This document shows, one piece after another, positions 53,931-62,700 of a stretch of DNA of 64,000 bases. The stretch comes from Cupriavidus numazuensis (GTDB lineage: Bacteria > Pseudomonadota > Gammaproteobacteria > Burkholderiales > Burkholderiaceae). Under the pieces are notes generated by a model. The model saw nothing but the letters and a program-made list of their open reading frames with translations, did not search any database and was not told the origin of the DNA. Made by a program: the position numbers and the translations under genes. Where the stretch lies: positions 92,742 through 156,741 of the forward strand of contig NZ_CAJPVI010000015.1 in assembly GCF_905397435.1 (NCBI RefSeq), read 5' to 3'. How positions within the stretch are numbered: position 1 is the stretch's first letter; each line of letters starts with the position of its first letter.

Positions 53931-55097
53931 TCAGTACGACTTCGGCAAGCCCAGCACGCGCTCGGCGATGAAGCACATGATGAGTTGCGGACTCACCGGC
54001 GCGATGCGCGGGATGTACGACTCGCGCAGCAGGCGCTCCACGCGGTACTCGCGCGAATAGCCCATGCCGCCGAGCGTCAGGATGGCGGTCTGGCAGGCGT
54101 TGTGGCCGGCTTCGGCCGCGAGGTACTTGGCGGTGTTGGCCTCGGCCCCGCAGGACTCGCCCGCGTCGTAGCGCGCGGCAGCCTTCAGCATCATCAGGTT
54201 GGCCGCTTCAAGCTGCATCCAGGCCTGTGCGAGCGGATGCTGCACGCCCTGGTTCATGCCGATCGGCCGACCGAACACCACGCGCTCCTTCGCATACTGC
54301 GTGGCAATGGCCAGCGCCGCGCGGCCCAGGCCGATGGCCTCGGCCGCGATCAGGATGCGCTCGGGGTTCAGGCCGTGCAGGATGTACTCGAAGCCGCGCC
54401 CTTCCTCGCCGATACGATCTTCCTCGGGAATGAACAGGTCGTCGATGAACAGCATATTGGTATCGACGGCCGAACGGCCCATCTTGTCGATCTCGCGGAT
54501 CTCGATCTTGCTGCGGTCGACCCTGGTGTAGAACAGCGACAGGCCATCAGTGGGCTTCTTCGCCGATTCGAGCGGCGTGGTGCGCGCCAGCAGCAGCATG
54601 CGGTCGGCCACCTGAGCGGTGGAGATCCAGATCTTGCGGCCGGTCACCGAATAGCCGCCCTCCACCTTGCGCGCGAAGGTCTTGAGCTTGGTGGTGTCGA
54701 GGCCCGCGTCGGGCTCGGTCACGCCAAAGCAGGCCTTCTCCTTGCCGGCAATCAGGGGCGGCAGGAAGCGCGCCTTCTGCTCGTCGGTGCCGAACACCAC
54801 GACCGGGTTCAGGCCGAACACGTTCATATGCACCGCCGATGCGCCGCTCATGCCAGCGCCGGACTCGGAGATAGTCTGCATGACCAGCGCCGCTTCCAGG
54901 ATGCCCAGACCCGCACCGCCGAATTTCTCGGGCATGGCAACGCCGAGCCAGCCGCCTTCACACAGCGTCTTGTAGAACTCGTGCGGATAGGTGCCGGAGA
55001 CATCCAGCTTGTTCCAGTATTCCATGTCGAACTGGCCGCAGACCTGCTGCACGGCTTCGACGATCGACTGCTGTTCGGCGGAGAGATCGAAATTCAT
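53931..55097 (-). CDS. acyl-CoA dehydrogenase 3
   Basis: 388 residues from ATG 55097; a longer open frame lacks a ribosome binding site. G-V-T-E-P-D-A-G-L-D and W-I-S-T-A are in the FAD region, and G-G-M-G-Y-S-R-E-Y near the end. The expected Y-E-G-T segment reads I-A-P-V-S-P-Q, so the canonical Glu is absent. It could be a dehydrogenase with a relocated base, or a non-dehydrogenating relative. It pairs with the CoA-transferase downstream. Confidence 0.93.
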   Translation of the reverse strand: MNFDLSAEQQSIVEAVQQVCGQFDMEYWNKLDVSGTYPHEFYKTLCEGGWLGVAMPEKFGGAGLGILEAALVMQTISESGAGMSGASAVHMNVFGLNPVVVFGTDEQKARFLPPLIAGKEKACFGVTEPDAGLDTTKLKTFARKVEGGYSVTGRKIWISTAQVADRMLLLARTTPLESAKKPTDGLSLFYTRVDRSKIEIREIDKMGRSAVDTNMLFIDDLFIPEEDRIGEEGRGFEYILHGLNPERILIAAEAIGLGRAALAIATQYAKERVVFGRPIGMNQGVQHPLAQAWMQLEAANLMMLKAAARYDAGESCGAEANTAKYLAAEAGHNACQTAILTLGGMGYSREYRVERLLRESYIPRIAPVSPQLIMCFIAERVLGLPKSY

Positions 55098-55128
55098 GTC
55101 GGTGTTCCTTGTCCTGTCTTGTACTGTC

Positions 55129-56109
55129 TTATTCAGCCTGGATGCCGGCATCTTTCACCAGCCGCGACCACTTCTGCAGTTCTGCGACAACGAACTGGCC
55201 CAGCTCGGCCGGCGTGCTGCCGAACGGCTCGAAGCCGAACGCGTGGAACTGCGGCGCGTATTGCTTGTTGGAGGCAATGGCAACCAGCTCATGGTTCAAG
55301 CGCTCGACCACCGGCGCCGGGGTGCCTGCGGGCGCGAACACGCCGTTCCAGGACGTGATATCGAAGCCCTTGAATTCAGGCTCGCTCGCCAGCGGCGGCA
55401 GGTCCGGCAACAGCGCGCTGCGCTGGGCGGTGGTCACGGCGAGCGCGCGCAGCTTGCCGGCCTTGACGTTGGCGATGCCGGCCGCGAAGTCGACGAACAT
55501 CACCTGCACCTGGCCGCCGATCACGTCGGTCATCGCCGGCGGCGTGCTCTTGTACGGCACGTGCAGCATCTTGAGGCCCGCCATTTTCGACATCGTCGCG
55601 CCAGCCACGATGCCGGTGCTGTTGCCGCTCGCATAGGACATGCCCGGGTGCGCCTTGGCGTAGGCGACGAATTCCGACAGCGTCTTGACCGGCAGCGTCG
55701 GGCTGACCACCAGCATGAACGGCAGGTTGCCCATGCGCGAGACCGGCGTGAAGTCCTTCACCGGGTCATAGCGCAGTTGCTTCATCAGCGAGGGATTGGC
55801 CGAATGCGTGGTGTTGGTGGTCATGAAAATCGTGTAGCCATCGGCCGGCGCCTTGGCGACGAACTCGGCGGCAATGGTGCCGTTGGCGCCGGGGCGGTTG
55901 TCGACCACCACCGTCTGCTTGAGCCCTTCCCCGAGATACCGGGCGGTCAACCGTGCCACGGCGTCGGTGCCGCTGCCCGCGGCGAACGGCACCACAAGGC
56001 GGATCGGCTTGGACGGATACGGATCCGCTGCGCCTGCCGGGGAAATCATGGCCATCACGGCACCACAGCCCACCGCCACGGTGAGCAAAGCCTGTTTTGC
56101 GAACTTCAC
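55129..56109 (-). CDS. Bug-family (TctC-like) periplasmic solute-binding protein 4
   Basis: 326 residues from a GTG at 56109 with GGAG upstream; the frame is open further. The signal peptide (L-L-T-V-A-V-G-C-G-A-V-M-A-M-I-S-P-A-G-A-A) leads to Y-P-S-K-P-I-R-L-V-V-P-F-A-A-G-S-G-T-D. V-V-D-N-R-P-G-A-N-G follows. Orphan, placed between the cupin and acyl-CoA dehydrogenase genes. It likely delivers the acid substrate, though no membrane partner is encoded nearby. Confidence 0.93.
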   Translation of the reverse strand: MKFAKQALLTVAVGCGAVMAMISPAGAADPYPSKPIRLVVPFAAGSGTDAVARLTARYLGEGLKQTVVVDNRPGANGTIAAEFVAKAPADGYTIFMTTNTTHSANPSLMKQLRYDPVKDFTPVSRMGNLPFMLVVSPTLPVKTLSEFVAYAKAHPGMSYASGNSTGIVAGATMSKMAGLKMLHVPYKSTPPAMTDVIGGQVQVMFVDFAAGIANVKAGKLRALAVTTAQRSALLPDLPPLASEPEFKGFDITSWNGVFAPAGTPAPVVERLNHELVAIASNKQYAPQFHAFGFEPFGSTPAELGQFVVAELQKWSRLVKDAGIQAE

Positions 56110-56191
56110 GATGCTGGTCTCCAGTTTCAGCGTGTCATTGCCGGTCTGCGGCGCCGGCTGTCTTGACGGGGTCGGAAGCGGTACGGCCGCG

Positions 56192-56581
56192 TTATGCGGG
56201 CCGCACGACACGTTCCGGCGATTCTTCGTAAGGCGGGGAATAGATGACGAGGATCTTGGCCGGCTCGTCGCTCACGACGGTGAACACGTGCATGGTGTCC
56301 GGCGGGAAAAAGCAGCAATCGCCCGGGCCGAGTTCCTTGCTCTGCCCACCTACCTCGGCGATCGCACGGCCTTCGAGCACGTAGCAGACCTGCTCGATGC
56401 CCGGATGCGCGTGCGGCAGCGCGCCCTTGCCCTTCTCGATCGTGCCGTGCAGCACTTCCAGGTGGCGCGCGCCGACGGTTTCGGGGGAAATCAGTCGGCG
56501 GTTCAGCGTGCCGGTGTGGTTGGCCGGGTGATAGCCCGGCGTGTCTTCGGTGGAAACGAAATAGACAGGGGATTGGGGCAT
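56192..56581 (-). CDS. cupin-domain protein
   Basis: 129 residues. The cupin metal-site pattern G-A-L-P-H-A-H-P-G-I-E-Q-V-C-Y-V-L-E-G (about 55-73) and the second motif G-D-C-C-F-F-P-P-D-T-M-H-V-F (about 88-101) are complete: His, His, Glu and His. It is a single-domain cupin, an enzyme or sensor of small acids. It is the first gene of the minus-strand cluster ending in IclR. Confidence 0.93.
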   Translation of the reverse strand: MPQSPVYFVSTEDTPGYHPANHTGTLNRRLISPETVGARHLEVLHGTIEKGKGALPHAHPGIEQVCYVLEGRAIAEVGGQSKELGPGDCCFFPPDTMHVFTVVSDEPAKILVIYSPPYEESPERVVRPA

Positions 56582-56607
56582 GTCTGGTACGGCCGAATTG
56601 GCTCTCT

Positions 56608-56645
56608 AATTCATGTCTGTGAATTTAAGTTTATCATCATGAATT
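56608..56645. promoter_or_regulatory. aattca/tgaatt boxes upstream of the cupin gene
   Basis: aattca-tgtctg-tgaatt (56608-56625) is a palindrome with a 6-base spacer, and a further tgaatt lies at 56640-56645. The region is AT-rich in a GC-rich genome, about 30-60 bases before the cupin start. It is a candidate IclR site and promoter for the cluster. Confidence 0.5.
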
Positions 56646-56702
56646 ATGGAAGCAAGGCCGACGAACCGGATTGCGGGTTAACACCGGTGCCGGATGCGCC
56701 GC

Positions 56703-57296
56703 TCAGCCCGTCAGCGCCATGGCTACGTGCTGCCGCAACAGCGGCACGACATCGGCCTCGAACCACGGATTGCGGCGCAGCCAGAGGCGGTTGCGCGGGC
56801 TGGGATGGGGCAGCGGCAGGAATTGCGGCAGGTAGTCCGCATAGGCAGCAACGGTGTCAGTCAGCGTCGGCCTGGTCCTCCCGCGCAGGTAGTACGACTG
56901 GGCGTAGCGGCCCACAAGGAGGGTCAGGCGAATGTGCGGCATGGTGGCCAGCAGTTGTGCGTGCCACAACGGCGCACACTCGGGGCGCGGCGGCAGATCG
57001 CCACTCTGACCCTTGCCGGGGTAGCAAAACCCCATCGGCACGATGGCCACCCGGCTGGAGTCGTAGAACTCGTCCGGCGTTAACTGCAGCCAGGTGCGCA
57101 GCAGATCGCCGGACGGGTCATTCCACGGGATGCCGGTGTCATGCACGCGCCGGCCCGGCGCCTGTCCGATGATCAGCAGGCGGGCACTCGCAGCGGCCCG
57201 GACGACCGGCCGCGGCCCGTAAGGCAGGTCGCAGGTGCGGCAGGCGGTGATGTCGTTGAGGAGGATGTCGAGCGGGGAACGGGGTTTGGCGGGCAA
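56703..57296 (-). CDS. uracil-DNA glycosylase family protein
   Basis: 197 residues. The motif G-Q-A-P-G-R-R-V-H-D-T-G-I-P-W-N-D-P-S-G (about 44-63) corresponds to the water-activating loop G-E-A-P-G of family 4-like uracil-DNA glycosylases. L-P-H-P-S-P-R-N (about 164-171) is the DNA-intercalation H-P-S-P loop. One C-x-x-C (T-A-C-R-T-C-D) lies near residue 20. A Q replaces the usual E of the first motif. It probably removes uracil or a related base. Confidence 0.85.
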   Translation of the reverse strand: MPAKPRSPLDILLNDITACRTCDLPYGPRPVVRAAASARLLIIGQAPGRRVHDTGIPWNDPSGDLLRTWLQLTPDEFYDSSRVAIVPMGFCYPGKGQSGDLPPRPECAPLWHAQLLATMPHIRLTLLVGRYAQSYYLRGRTRPTLTDTVAAYADYLPQFLPLPHPSPRNRLWLRRNPWFEADVVPLLRQHVAMALTG

Positions 57297-57380
57297 TGTG
57301 GTGCGAGAGGGATCAGTACCAGGGTCAGTGTAGCCCTGTGCCCCACTACGGGCCGACGGCGCTGGGGCGCCGTCGCCCGC

Positions 57381-58736
57381 CTATCCCGCAAGCTTGTCCG
57401 CTGCAGCCTCCAAACCGTCCAGGATGGCGTTGGCCAGCGTCTGTGGAAAGGTTTCTGGCAGCGAGGCACGGACCGCGCGGACCACCTCTCGCGTCCGCGA
57501 TACCAGATCATCGACAACGAATTCCACATCCCGGCCATCGGCCGCGATGATGCCGTATCGCCGGCCCAGTTCCAGCCAGTGGCGACGGCGGATATCCCGC
57601 ACCCTCCAGTGGGCGTTACGCGATCTGACCGCCATTGCCAGCCGTATCCGATGTGGCGAAATCCTGCCTGCGCCCTCCCCCAGCAACGGATAAGCGGACA
57701 TCACGTCATAGAGCGGCGTCAGCGCATAAGCCCCACCCGGCCGCAACGCGAGACTGAAGTTCTTGGCATGGCCATCGGGCGCGCACAGCATCCAGAACAG
57801 AACCTGTGACTGGAAGAACCTGAGCCGATCCGCCTCCCGCTGCATGGAGCCGTTGAGCAAATCCATGATGCGGTCGATGCCCGGGCCGCCATCGGCCTCG
57901 TACTTGAGGTAGGGCGGCGTTGCGGTAGCCTGGCACATGTCTTCTTGTGGCAGACGAATCAGCCACCCGCCATTGCCATGCCACCACATGCGGTCAAAGC
58001 GCTCCACGCTGAGCACTTTCTGGTCCTCGAAGACGAGCGGCTCGCAATTGGCCACAGGCAGTCCATAGGCTTTGAGTACAAGCGAGCACAGCCACTCGTT
58101 CTCCACCGATTCCCGCAAGTCCAGCCTCATGTTTCCGACCAGCCCCATGGGCAACTTGAAGATGTGGGTGGTCGGCGTAGAGCCCTTTGGCAAGTGCCAG
58201 CGATCGTCGAGCCGCAGGAACGCGGTCTTTTCCTGGGCGCCGGCAATGGAAATGCGGAAGTGCTCGTCCTCGCCGGAGACCCCGGCCAACGGTGAAGGCA
58301 TGACCGTTTCGCGCAGGATCCGGGCGATGTCGGTGTCCGTCAGCGGCTCCGCATCGATGACCTGGATATCGGCCGGCGTGGCATCCGCAGGCAGCAGTTG
58401 CAAGGCGCCGGCACAGTCGCGGCCGATCTGCGCAAGCAAGTCGAAGGCATCGGTCGAACTGGCGCGGAACCGGCGCGCAATGCGTTCGCGGATCTCTCGG
58501 CTGTCCGGGAGCAGGTTCTCGAAATAGGCACGGACGGTGTCGCCCTTGTGCGGGGCATTGTCCGGCGTGAAAGGCAAGGACAGCGACAGCGGGCGGCCCT
58601 GCGGCGCGGCGACCCAGGTATCCGCGTAGATGAGCACGTCGCCGACATGCGGCTGCAACTCCCAGCGCCCGACATGGACGCCGTTCATCCACAAGCCGAG
58701 CGCACGCGTATGGGAACGGCGCCCCATGCCTACCAC
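57381..58736 (-). CDS. hipA: HipA-type serine/threonine kinase toxin
   Basis: 451 residues. The N-terminal HipA_N region has W-M-N-G-V-H-V-G. S-I-A-G-A-Q-E-K-T (Ser about 163) matches the autophosphorylation/P-loop segment of HipA. The catalytic loop P-D-G-H-A-K-N-F-S places Asp near 321 and Asn near 326, and L-Y-D-V (about 344) supplies the metal-binding Asp. All core kinase residues appear intact. HipA kinases phosphorylate translation factors such as GltX and cause growth arrest or persistence. The GTG start overlaps the hipB stop by 7 bases; ATG 58727 is an alternative. Confidence 0.93.
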   Translation of the reverse strand: MVGMGRRSHTRALGLWMNGVHVGRWELQPHVGDVLIYADTWVAAPQGRPLSLSLPFTPDNAPHKGDTVRAYFENLLPDSREIRERIARRFRASSTDAFDLLAQIGRDCAGALQLLPADATPADIQVIDAEPLTDTDIARILRETVMPSPLAGVSGEDEHFRISIAGAQEKTAFLRLDDRWHLPKGSTPTTHIFKLPMGLVGNMRLDLRESVENEWLCSLVLKAYGLPVANCEPLVFEDQKVLSVERFDRMWWHGNGGWLIRLPQEDMCQATATPPYLKYEADGGPGIDRIMDLLNGSMQREADRLRFFQSQVLFWMLCAPDGHAKNFSLALRPGGAYALTPLYDVMSAYPLLGEGAGRISPHRIRLAMAVRSRNAHWRVRDIRRRHWLELGRRYGIIAADGRDVEFVVDDLVSRTREVVRAVRASLPETFPQTLANAILDGLEAAADKLAG

Positions 58737-58990
58737 ATTGGCTTGTCGGATGCCTTCCCCTGAACAGGAGAATCCGGCTTTCGCAGCACCAGCTCGACAC
58801 CGAGCACAGCCAGCAGCCGCATCAGGCGCCCCGCGCTGACTGCTTCCGCATTGCGCTCAAGGGCGGACAGGGTTTGCTGGCTCACGCCCATGCGAACCGC
58901 CAGTTCAGCCTGGGTCAGGCCGGCCTGTTTTCTGAACCCCTTCAGCATGGCCGGGAGTTGCTCCGGGGTGCGGACAGTGAAATCGCGCAT
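58730..58990 (-). CDS. hipB: HipB-type antitoxin (Xre-family)
   Basis: 86 residues from ATG 58990; the frame extends upstream but into the operator. The HTH (G-L-T-Q-A-E-L-A-V-R-M-G-V-S-Q-Q-T-L-S-A-L-E) is at about 25-46, and the tail V-E-L-V-L-R-K-P is typical of HipB. It should bind HipA and the palindromes upstream, repressing the operon. Overlap with hipA gives coupled translation. Confidence 0.92.
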   Translation of the reverse strand: MRDFTVRTPEQLPAMLKGFRKQAGLTQAELAVRMGVSQQTLSALERNAEAVSAGRLMRLLAVLGVELVLRKPDSPVQGKASDKPMW

Positions 58991-58999
58991 ACAAGAATC

Positions 59000-59080
59000 A
59001 GGCTGTATTTCTGATTTACGTATGCTAGGTTGTTTTTTCAAAATACTCAAGATAGGCTGTATTTATGAAATACAGCCTAT
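59000..59080. promoter_or_regulatory. hipBA operators
   Basis: A perfect inverted repeat with 13-bp arms (ataggctgtattt, spacer atg, complement) covers 59052-59080. A second half-site, aggctgtattt, sits at 59000-59010, 10 bases before the hipB start, followed by a degenerate arm. Two operators about 50 bases apart match the multi-site cooperative repression known for hipBA. The region between is AT-rich (ttgttttttcaaaatact) and probably contains the promoter. Confidence 0.78.
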
Positions 59081-59109
59081 TCATTGTATTCTTCGAAAAA
59101 CGGAGAAGG

Positions 59110-59125
59110 GCCGGCACGCGCCGGC
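59110..59125 (-). terminator. hairpin at the 3' side of the DUF3016 gene or upstream of hipBA
   Basis: gccggc-acgc-gccggc forms a 6-bp GC stem just before the DUF3016 stop codon's downstream side. On the minus strand a gtttttcg tract follows eight bases later, as in an intrinsic terminator for the DUF3016 gene. Confidence 0.5.
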
Positions 59126-59127
59126 TC

Positions 59128-59622
59128 TCACCCCAACCGCTTCACAATGGTCCGATCAAACCAGTCATCCAGCATGGCCTTCTCATAGCGCAGCCGGTCG
59201 GAGCCGTCGTACAGGTTCACGCCCCAGTGGAAGTTCATGTTGTTGAGCCGGTCCTGCGCATCGGCCACCACCTGATCGCCATGGCGCAGCACATAGTGCA
59301 GCGTCATCCGGGGCCACGTGGCGTCCCGCACGATGCGCACGCGCGACGGCGACCGCCAGTCCACGTAGCCTGCCAGGTCGATATCGAGCACTTCGACACT
59401 CAGCGTGTAGCCCTCCGGCAGTTGCCGCGCGGCCAGCTTCTGCAGGTGCCGGCTGATGGCATCGAGCACATCGCGGTCGCTGCCATAGTTGTCGTGGTAC
59501 GAGGCATCGGTATAGGACTCCGGATGCACGAAGGTCACCGACAGCGTGCCGGGCGCGGCAATAGCCGCCATGGGAAAGCCCAGTGCCAGCATGGCAAGGG
59601 CGGGAAGGGTGTACCGGGACAT
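59128..59622 (-). CDS. secreted DUF3016 protein
   Basis: 164 residues from ATG 59622. The signal peptide (L-P-A-L-A-M-L-A-L-G-F-P-M-A-A-I-A-A) is followed by L-S-V-T-F-V-H-P-E-S-Y-T-D-A, Y-T-L-S-V-E-V-L-D-I-D-L-A-G and a C-terminal W-F-D-R-T-I. This is the DUF3016 pattern of small periplasmic proteins with unknown role. It stands alone between hipBA and dnaE2. Confidence 0.86.
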   Translation of the reverse strand: MSRYTLPALAMLALGFPMAAIAAPGTLSVTFVHPESYTDASYHDNYGSDRDVLDAISRHLQKLAARQLPEGYTLSVEVLDIDLAGYVDWRSPSRVRIVRDATWPRMTLHYVLRHGDQVVADAQDRLNNMNFHWGVNLYDGSDRLRYEKAMLDDWFDRTIVKRLG

Positions 59623-59767
59623 GGCGGCACGCCTCCAGCGCAACGGAAACACGGCCGGGAGATGCGCAGGGAATGCGCGAACGGACAGGAATTGCCCATG
59701 GATAACTCGGACCTGGCCGGCGGTCCGGGCTGACTTCAGCTTAGTGCATGAGTCGCGGACCGGCGGC

Positions 59768-62700
59768 TCAGTGGAAATCGCGGCTGCCGACCATCAGGCG
59801 GCCCATCATCGGACTCAGGTCGATCAGTTCCTGCGCCACGAGGTGGCGGACCTCGCCCTGCCGCTGCCAGGTGCCGATCACGCCCAGCAGCGTCGCGCCG
59901 AGCACTTCCTTGCGCTGCCGCTCGATCAGGTCGGGCCAGAAGATCAGGTTGACGGTGCCGGTTTCATCCTCGATGGTCGCGAAGATGGTGCCGCTCGCGG
60001 TGGCGGGCCGCTGCCGTACGGTGACGATGCCGCAGGTGCGCACGCGCCGGCCATTGCGGCAATGGGAAAGCTGTTCGGCGGTGGCGTAGTCCATCGCTTC
60101 GAGTTTCGTGCGCAGCAGCGCGAGCGGATGGGACTTGAGCGACAACCCCGTGCTGGCGTAGTCGGCCGCCACCTCTTCGCCGAGGCGCGGTGCCGGCAGC
60201 GACAACTGGCGCTCGATGAGCGGCGCTTCATGAAGCAGGTCCCGGTGCGCAACCTGCAGCGCGGCGGCGCTGGCCTGCCAGCGCGCCTGGCGCCGGTTGC
60301 CGGCGAGTGCCACCAGCGCGTCGGCGGCGGCCAGCACATCGATATCGTGCCGGTCCAGGCTGGCGCGCAAGGCCAGGTCTTCCACGCTGTCGAACGGACG
60401 CTGCGCACGCGCGGCTTCGATGCGCAGCGCGGCGGTTTCGCGCATCCCCTTGACGCGGCCCAGCCCCAGCCGCACCGGGGGCTTGCCGGCGCCAGTCTGG
60501 CCCGGCGCAGGCTCCAGCGTGCTGTCCCAGTTGCTGACCGTCACATCGACCGGCAACACCACCACGCCATGGCGCTGCGCGTCCTGCACGAGTTGCGACG
60601 GCGAATAGAAGCCCATCGGCTGGCTGTTCAGCAGCCCGCACAGGAATGCCGACGGATGGTGGCACTTGAGCCAGGCGCTGATATAGACCAGCTTGGCAAA
60701 GCTGGCCGCGTGGCTTTCCGGAAAGCCATATTCGCCGAAGCCTTCGATCTGCTTGCAGATGTCCAGTGCGAACGATCTCGGATATCCGCGCCTGGTCAGC
60801 CCCTTGATCAACGCATCCTGATGTTGGCTCAGGTCGCCCCGGCGGCGCCACGCTGCCATCGAACGGCGCAGTTTATCGGCCTCTCCCGGCGTGAAATCGG
60901 CGCCGTCGATCGCCAGTTGCATCACCTGCTCCTGGAAGATCGGGATGCCAAGCGTGCGGCCCAGTACTTTTTCGATCACCGCGTCGTAGTAGACCGGTGG
61001 CTTCTTCGTGCGCCGGAACGCTTCCCGCCGCTTCAGGTAGGGATGCACCATGCCGCCCTGGATCGGCCCCGGCCTTACGATGGCCACTTCCACCACGAGG
61101 TCGTAATAGACGCGCGGCTGCAGGCGCGGCAGCATCGACTGCTGCGCGCGCGATTCAATCTGGAATACGCCGATGGTGTCGGCGCGGCAAATCATCTTGT
61201 AGGTTTCGTCGTTCTCCTTCGGGATGTCCTCCATGCGCGCCGGCACGCCAGCCGCGGCAAGGTTCTCGTCCGGATTCGGGATCATCGCGAGCGCGCGGCG
61301 GATGGCCGACAGCATGCCCAGCGCCAGCACGTCCACCTTGAGCAGGCCCAGCGACTCCAGATCGTCCTTGTCCCACTGGATCACGCTGCGGTCGGCCATG
61401 GCCGCGTTCTCGATCGGCACCAGCCGCGACAGCTTGCCGCGCGCCATCACGAAGCCGCCGACGTGCTGCGACAAGTGGCGCGGAAAGCCATGCAGCTGTG
61501 TCGTGAGGCTGGCCCACTGCTGCACTGCCGGCGATTCGCGGTCCAGTCCGTAGCGGCCGATACGATCCAGGAAGCCCTGCCCGCTCTCCCACCACGCCTG
61601 GCCCTTCACCACCTGCTCCACCACGCTCGCGTCGATACCGAGCGCACGGCCCACGTCGCGCAGCGCGCTGCGCGAGCGGTAGGTGATCAGCGACGCGGCC
61701 AGCGCGGTGCGGTCGCGGCCGTATTTGTCGTAGATGTACTGGATGATTTCCTCGCGCCGCTGGTGCTCGAAGTCGACATCGATATCGGGCGGCTCGTCGC
61801 GCTCGCGCGAGAGGAAGCGGCCAAACAGCAGGTTGGCCTGCTCGGGACTGACCTCGGTGACGTAAAGGCAATAGCAGACCAGGGAATTGGCCGCGGAGCC
61901 ACGGCCCTGGCAAAGGATGCCCCGCTTGCGCGCCTCGCGCACGATGTCATGCACCGTCAGAAAAAAATGCTCGTACTGCTTTTCCTCGATCAGGTCCAGC
62001 TCGTCTTCGAGTTGCTTCTCCCATTCCGGCTTCAGCCCGTTGGGAAACCGCACGCGCTTGCCGGCCTCCACTTCCTTGCGCAGGTAGCTGATCGGCGTCT
62101 CGCCCTTGGGCACGAGTTCCTCGGGATACTCGTAGCGCAGCGTATCGAGCGAGAAATCGCACAGTTCAACAACCTTCAAGGTCTGCGCGAGCGCCTCGCG
62201 CGGATACAGGCGCGACAGCACCTGGCGCATGCGCAGATGCTGCTCGGCATTGGGCGCGAGCGCCATGCCGCATTCGGGCAGCGGCTTGCCCAGCCGGATC
62301 GCGGTCAGCACATCGGACAGCGGCTTGCGCGAGCGCACATGCATGTTCACCGCACCCGAAGCCACCAGCGGCACGCCGGCCTGCGCCGATACGCTTTCGA
62401 GCCGCGCGCGGTGCAGCGCATCCGCATGGCCCTGCAACTGCTCCAGCGCGATCCACACGCGTTCGCCGAAGACTTCGCGGCACCATTGCGCCTGCTCCAG
62501 CAATTGCGCCGGATCGGGACAGTAATCGGGCAGCAGCAGCGCCAGGCAGCCCGGCATGCCGCGCAGGTGCTTCTGCTTTTCCCCGGGTGCGGACAGGTCT
62601 TCGGGATGCAACTGGTAGCTGCCCTTCTGCGCGCGCATGCGGCCCAGCGTGATCAGCTCGCACAGGTTGCCGAAGCCTTCACGGTGCTGCGCGATCAGGA

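Noticed and set aside
53220..55358. 712-codon plus-strand frame
   Set aside because: It is antisense to the CoA-transferase and acyl-CoA dehydrogenase genes and has no recognisable domain.
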